Of a stretch of 57,342 nucleotides of DNA, positions 57,240 through 57,342 are shown piece by piece; position 1 is the stretch's first letter; every line of letters begins with the position of its first letter. The translations under genes were made by a program, and so were the position numbers. Source of the DNA: an uncultured Eubacterium sp. (GTDB lineage: Bacteria > Bacillota > Clostridia > Lachnospirales > Lachnospiraceae); the NCBI GenBank assembly GCA_900552795.1, contig USBB01000013.1, positions 1 to 57,342 of the forward strand, written 5' to 3'. A model generated the notes under the pieces. It searched no databases, had not been told where the DNA came from, and worked only from the letters and a program-made list of their open reading frames with translations.

Positions 57240-57342
57240 GATTACAGTGTCAAAAGGTCTGAACCCACTTGTGCTTGCACAATAGTGGGGGGAATGACCT
57301 TGGGACACGCCCCAAAATGAGCATAAAAGTGGAGCGTAAGCT
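57240..57342 (+). repeat. Interspersed structured repeat, copy B (window end)
   Basis: Near-identical to copy A. The core CCCACTTGTGCTTGCACAAT followed by AGTGGG makes a nested stem with compensatory ends, inside AAGGTC/GACCTT. The copy may continue past the window edge. Confidence 0.8.

Noticed and set aside
1..57342. CRISPR arrays, tRNA and rRNA genes, insertion sequences
   Set aside because: No regularly spaced repeats with spacers, no cloverleaf or rRNA sequence, and no transposase were recognised by eye.

Overview
The window looks like an AT-rich chromosome segment from a Gram-positive anaerobe, most likely a Lachnospiraceae-type Clostridia. The basis is the content: a fused 2-hydroxyacyl-CoA dehydratase activase, DUF6033-, DUF4241- and DUF6070-like proteins, a T-box tyrS, agr/LytTR signalling, strong AGGAGG ribosome-binding sites and TTGACA/TATAAT promoters. 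No rRNA, tRNA or CRISPR array was found. The genus assignment is inference.

Layout. 1-1430: very small genes, an XRE regulator and rearranged debris of a response-regulator gene. 1.7-6.5 kb: DUF4405, DUF454, a YgbA-like protein and a two-subunit ABC exporter behind a promoter with two identical palindromic operators. 6.6-7.2 kb: hsp20 under CIRCE. 7.3-9.1 kb: two coiled-coil proteins. 9.3-14.2 kb: a two-component system with an FtsX-type ABC transporter. 14.4-22.6 kb: an agr/LytTR locus (AgrB, GHKL kinase, two LytTR regulators, ABC-2-like permease, lipoprotein, a frameshifted secreted peptide). 22.7-29.9 kb: a BlaI/BlaR1-controlled PBP2a-like module. 30.0-33.0 kb: CoA-disulfide-reductase-like enzyme, thioredoxin and a Crp/Fnr regulator. 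33.1-36.7 kb: a phospholipase-D-type protein with a MarR regulator, DUF4241 and C_GCAxxG proteins. 36.8-57.2 kb: mostly housekeeping (rlmD, rpoZ, gmk, yicC, rqcH, tyrS, vanZ-like, pyk, ung, hisF, hisH) with several uncharacterised membrane proteins and a giant activase fusion.

How the parts connect. Several local circuits can be read from DNA alone. Identical 19-bp BlaI-type operators lie at the outer ends of the convergent blaI-blaR1 and PBP operons. Two different 12-bp tandem repeats, each spaced 21 bp, precede agrB and the secreted-peptide gene, as expected for two LytTR regulators. An 11-bp-spaced direct repeat precedes the FtsX transporter genes next to their two-component system. A near-palindrome centred at about -41 precedes trx next to the Crp/Fnr gene. 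A palindrome sits at the start of the marR transcript. A 103-bp repeat predicted to fold as a nested hairpin occurs twice at high identity, with a third degenerate inverted copy. The most unusual regions are the agr/LytTR locus without a visible agrD, the PBP2a-like operon with two accessory proteins of unknown function, and the repeat family.
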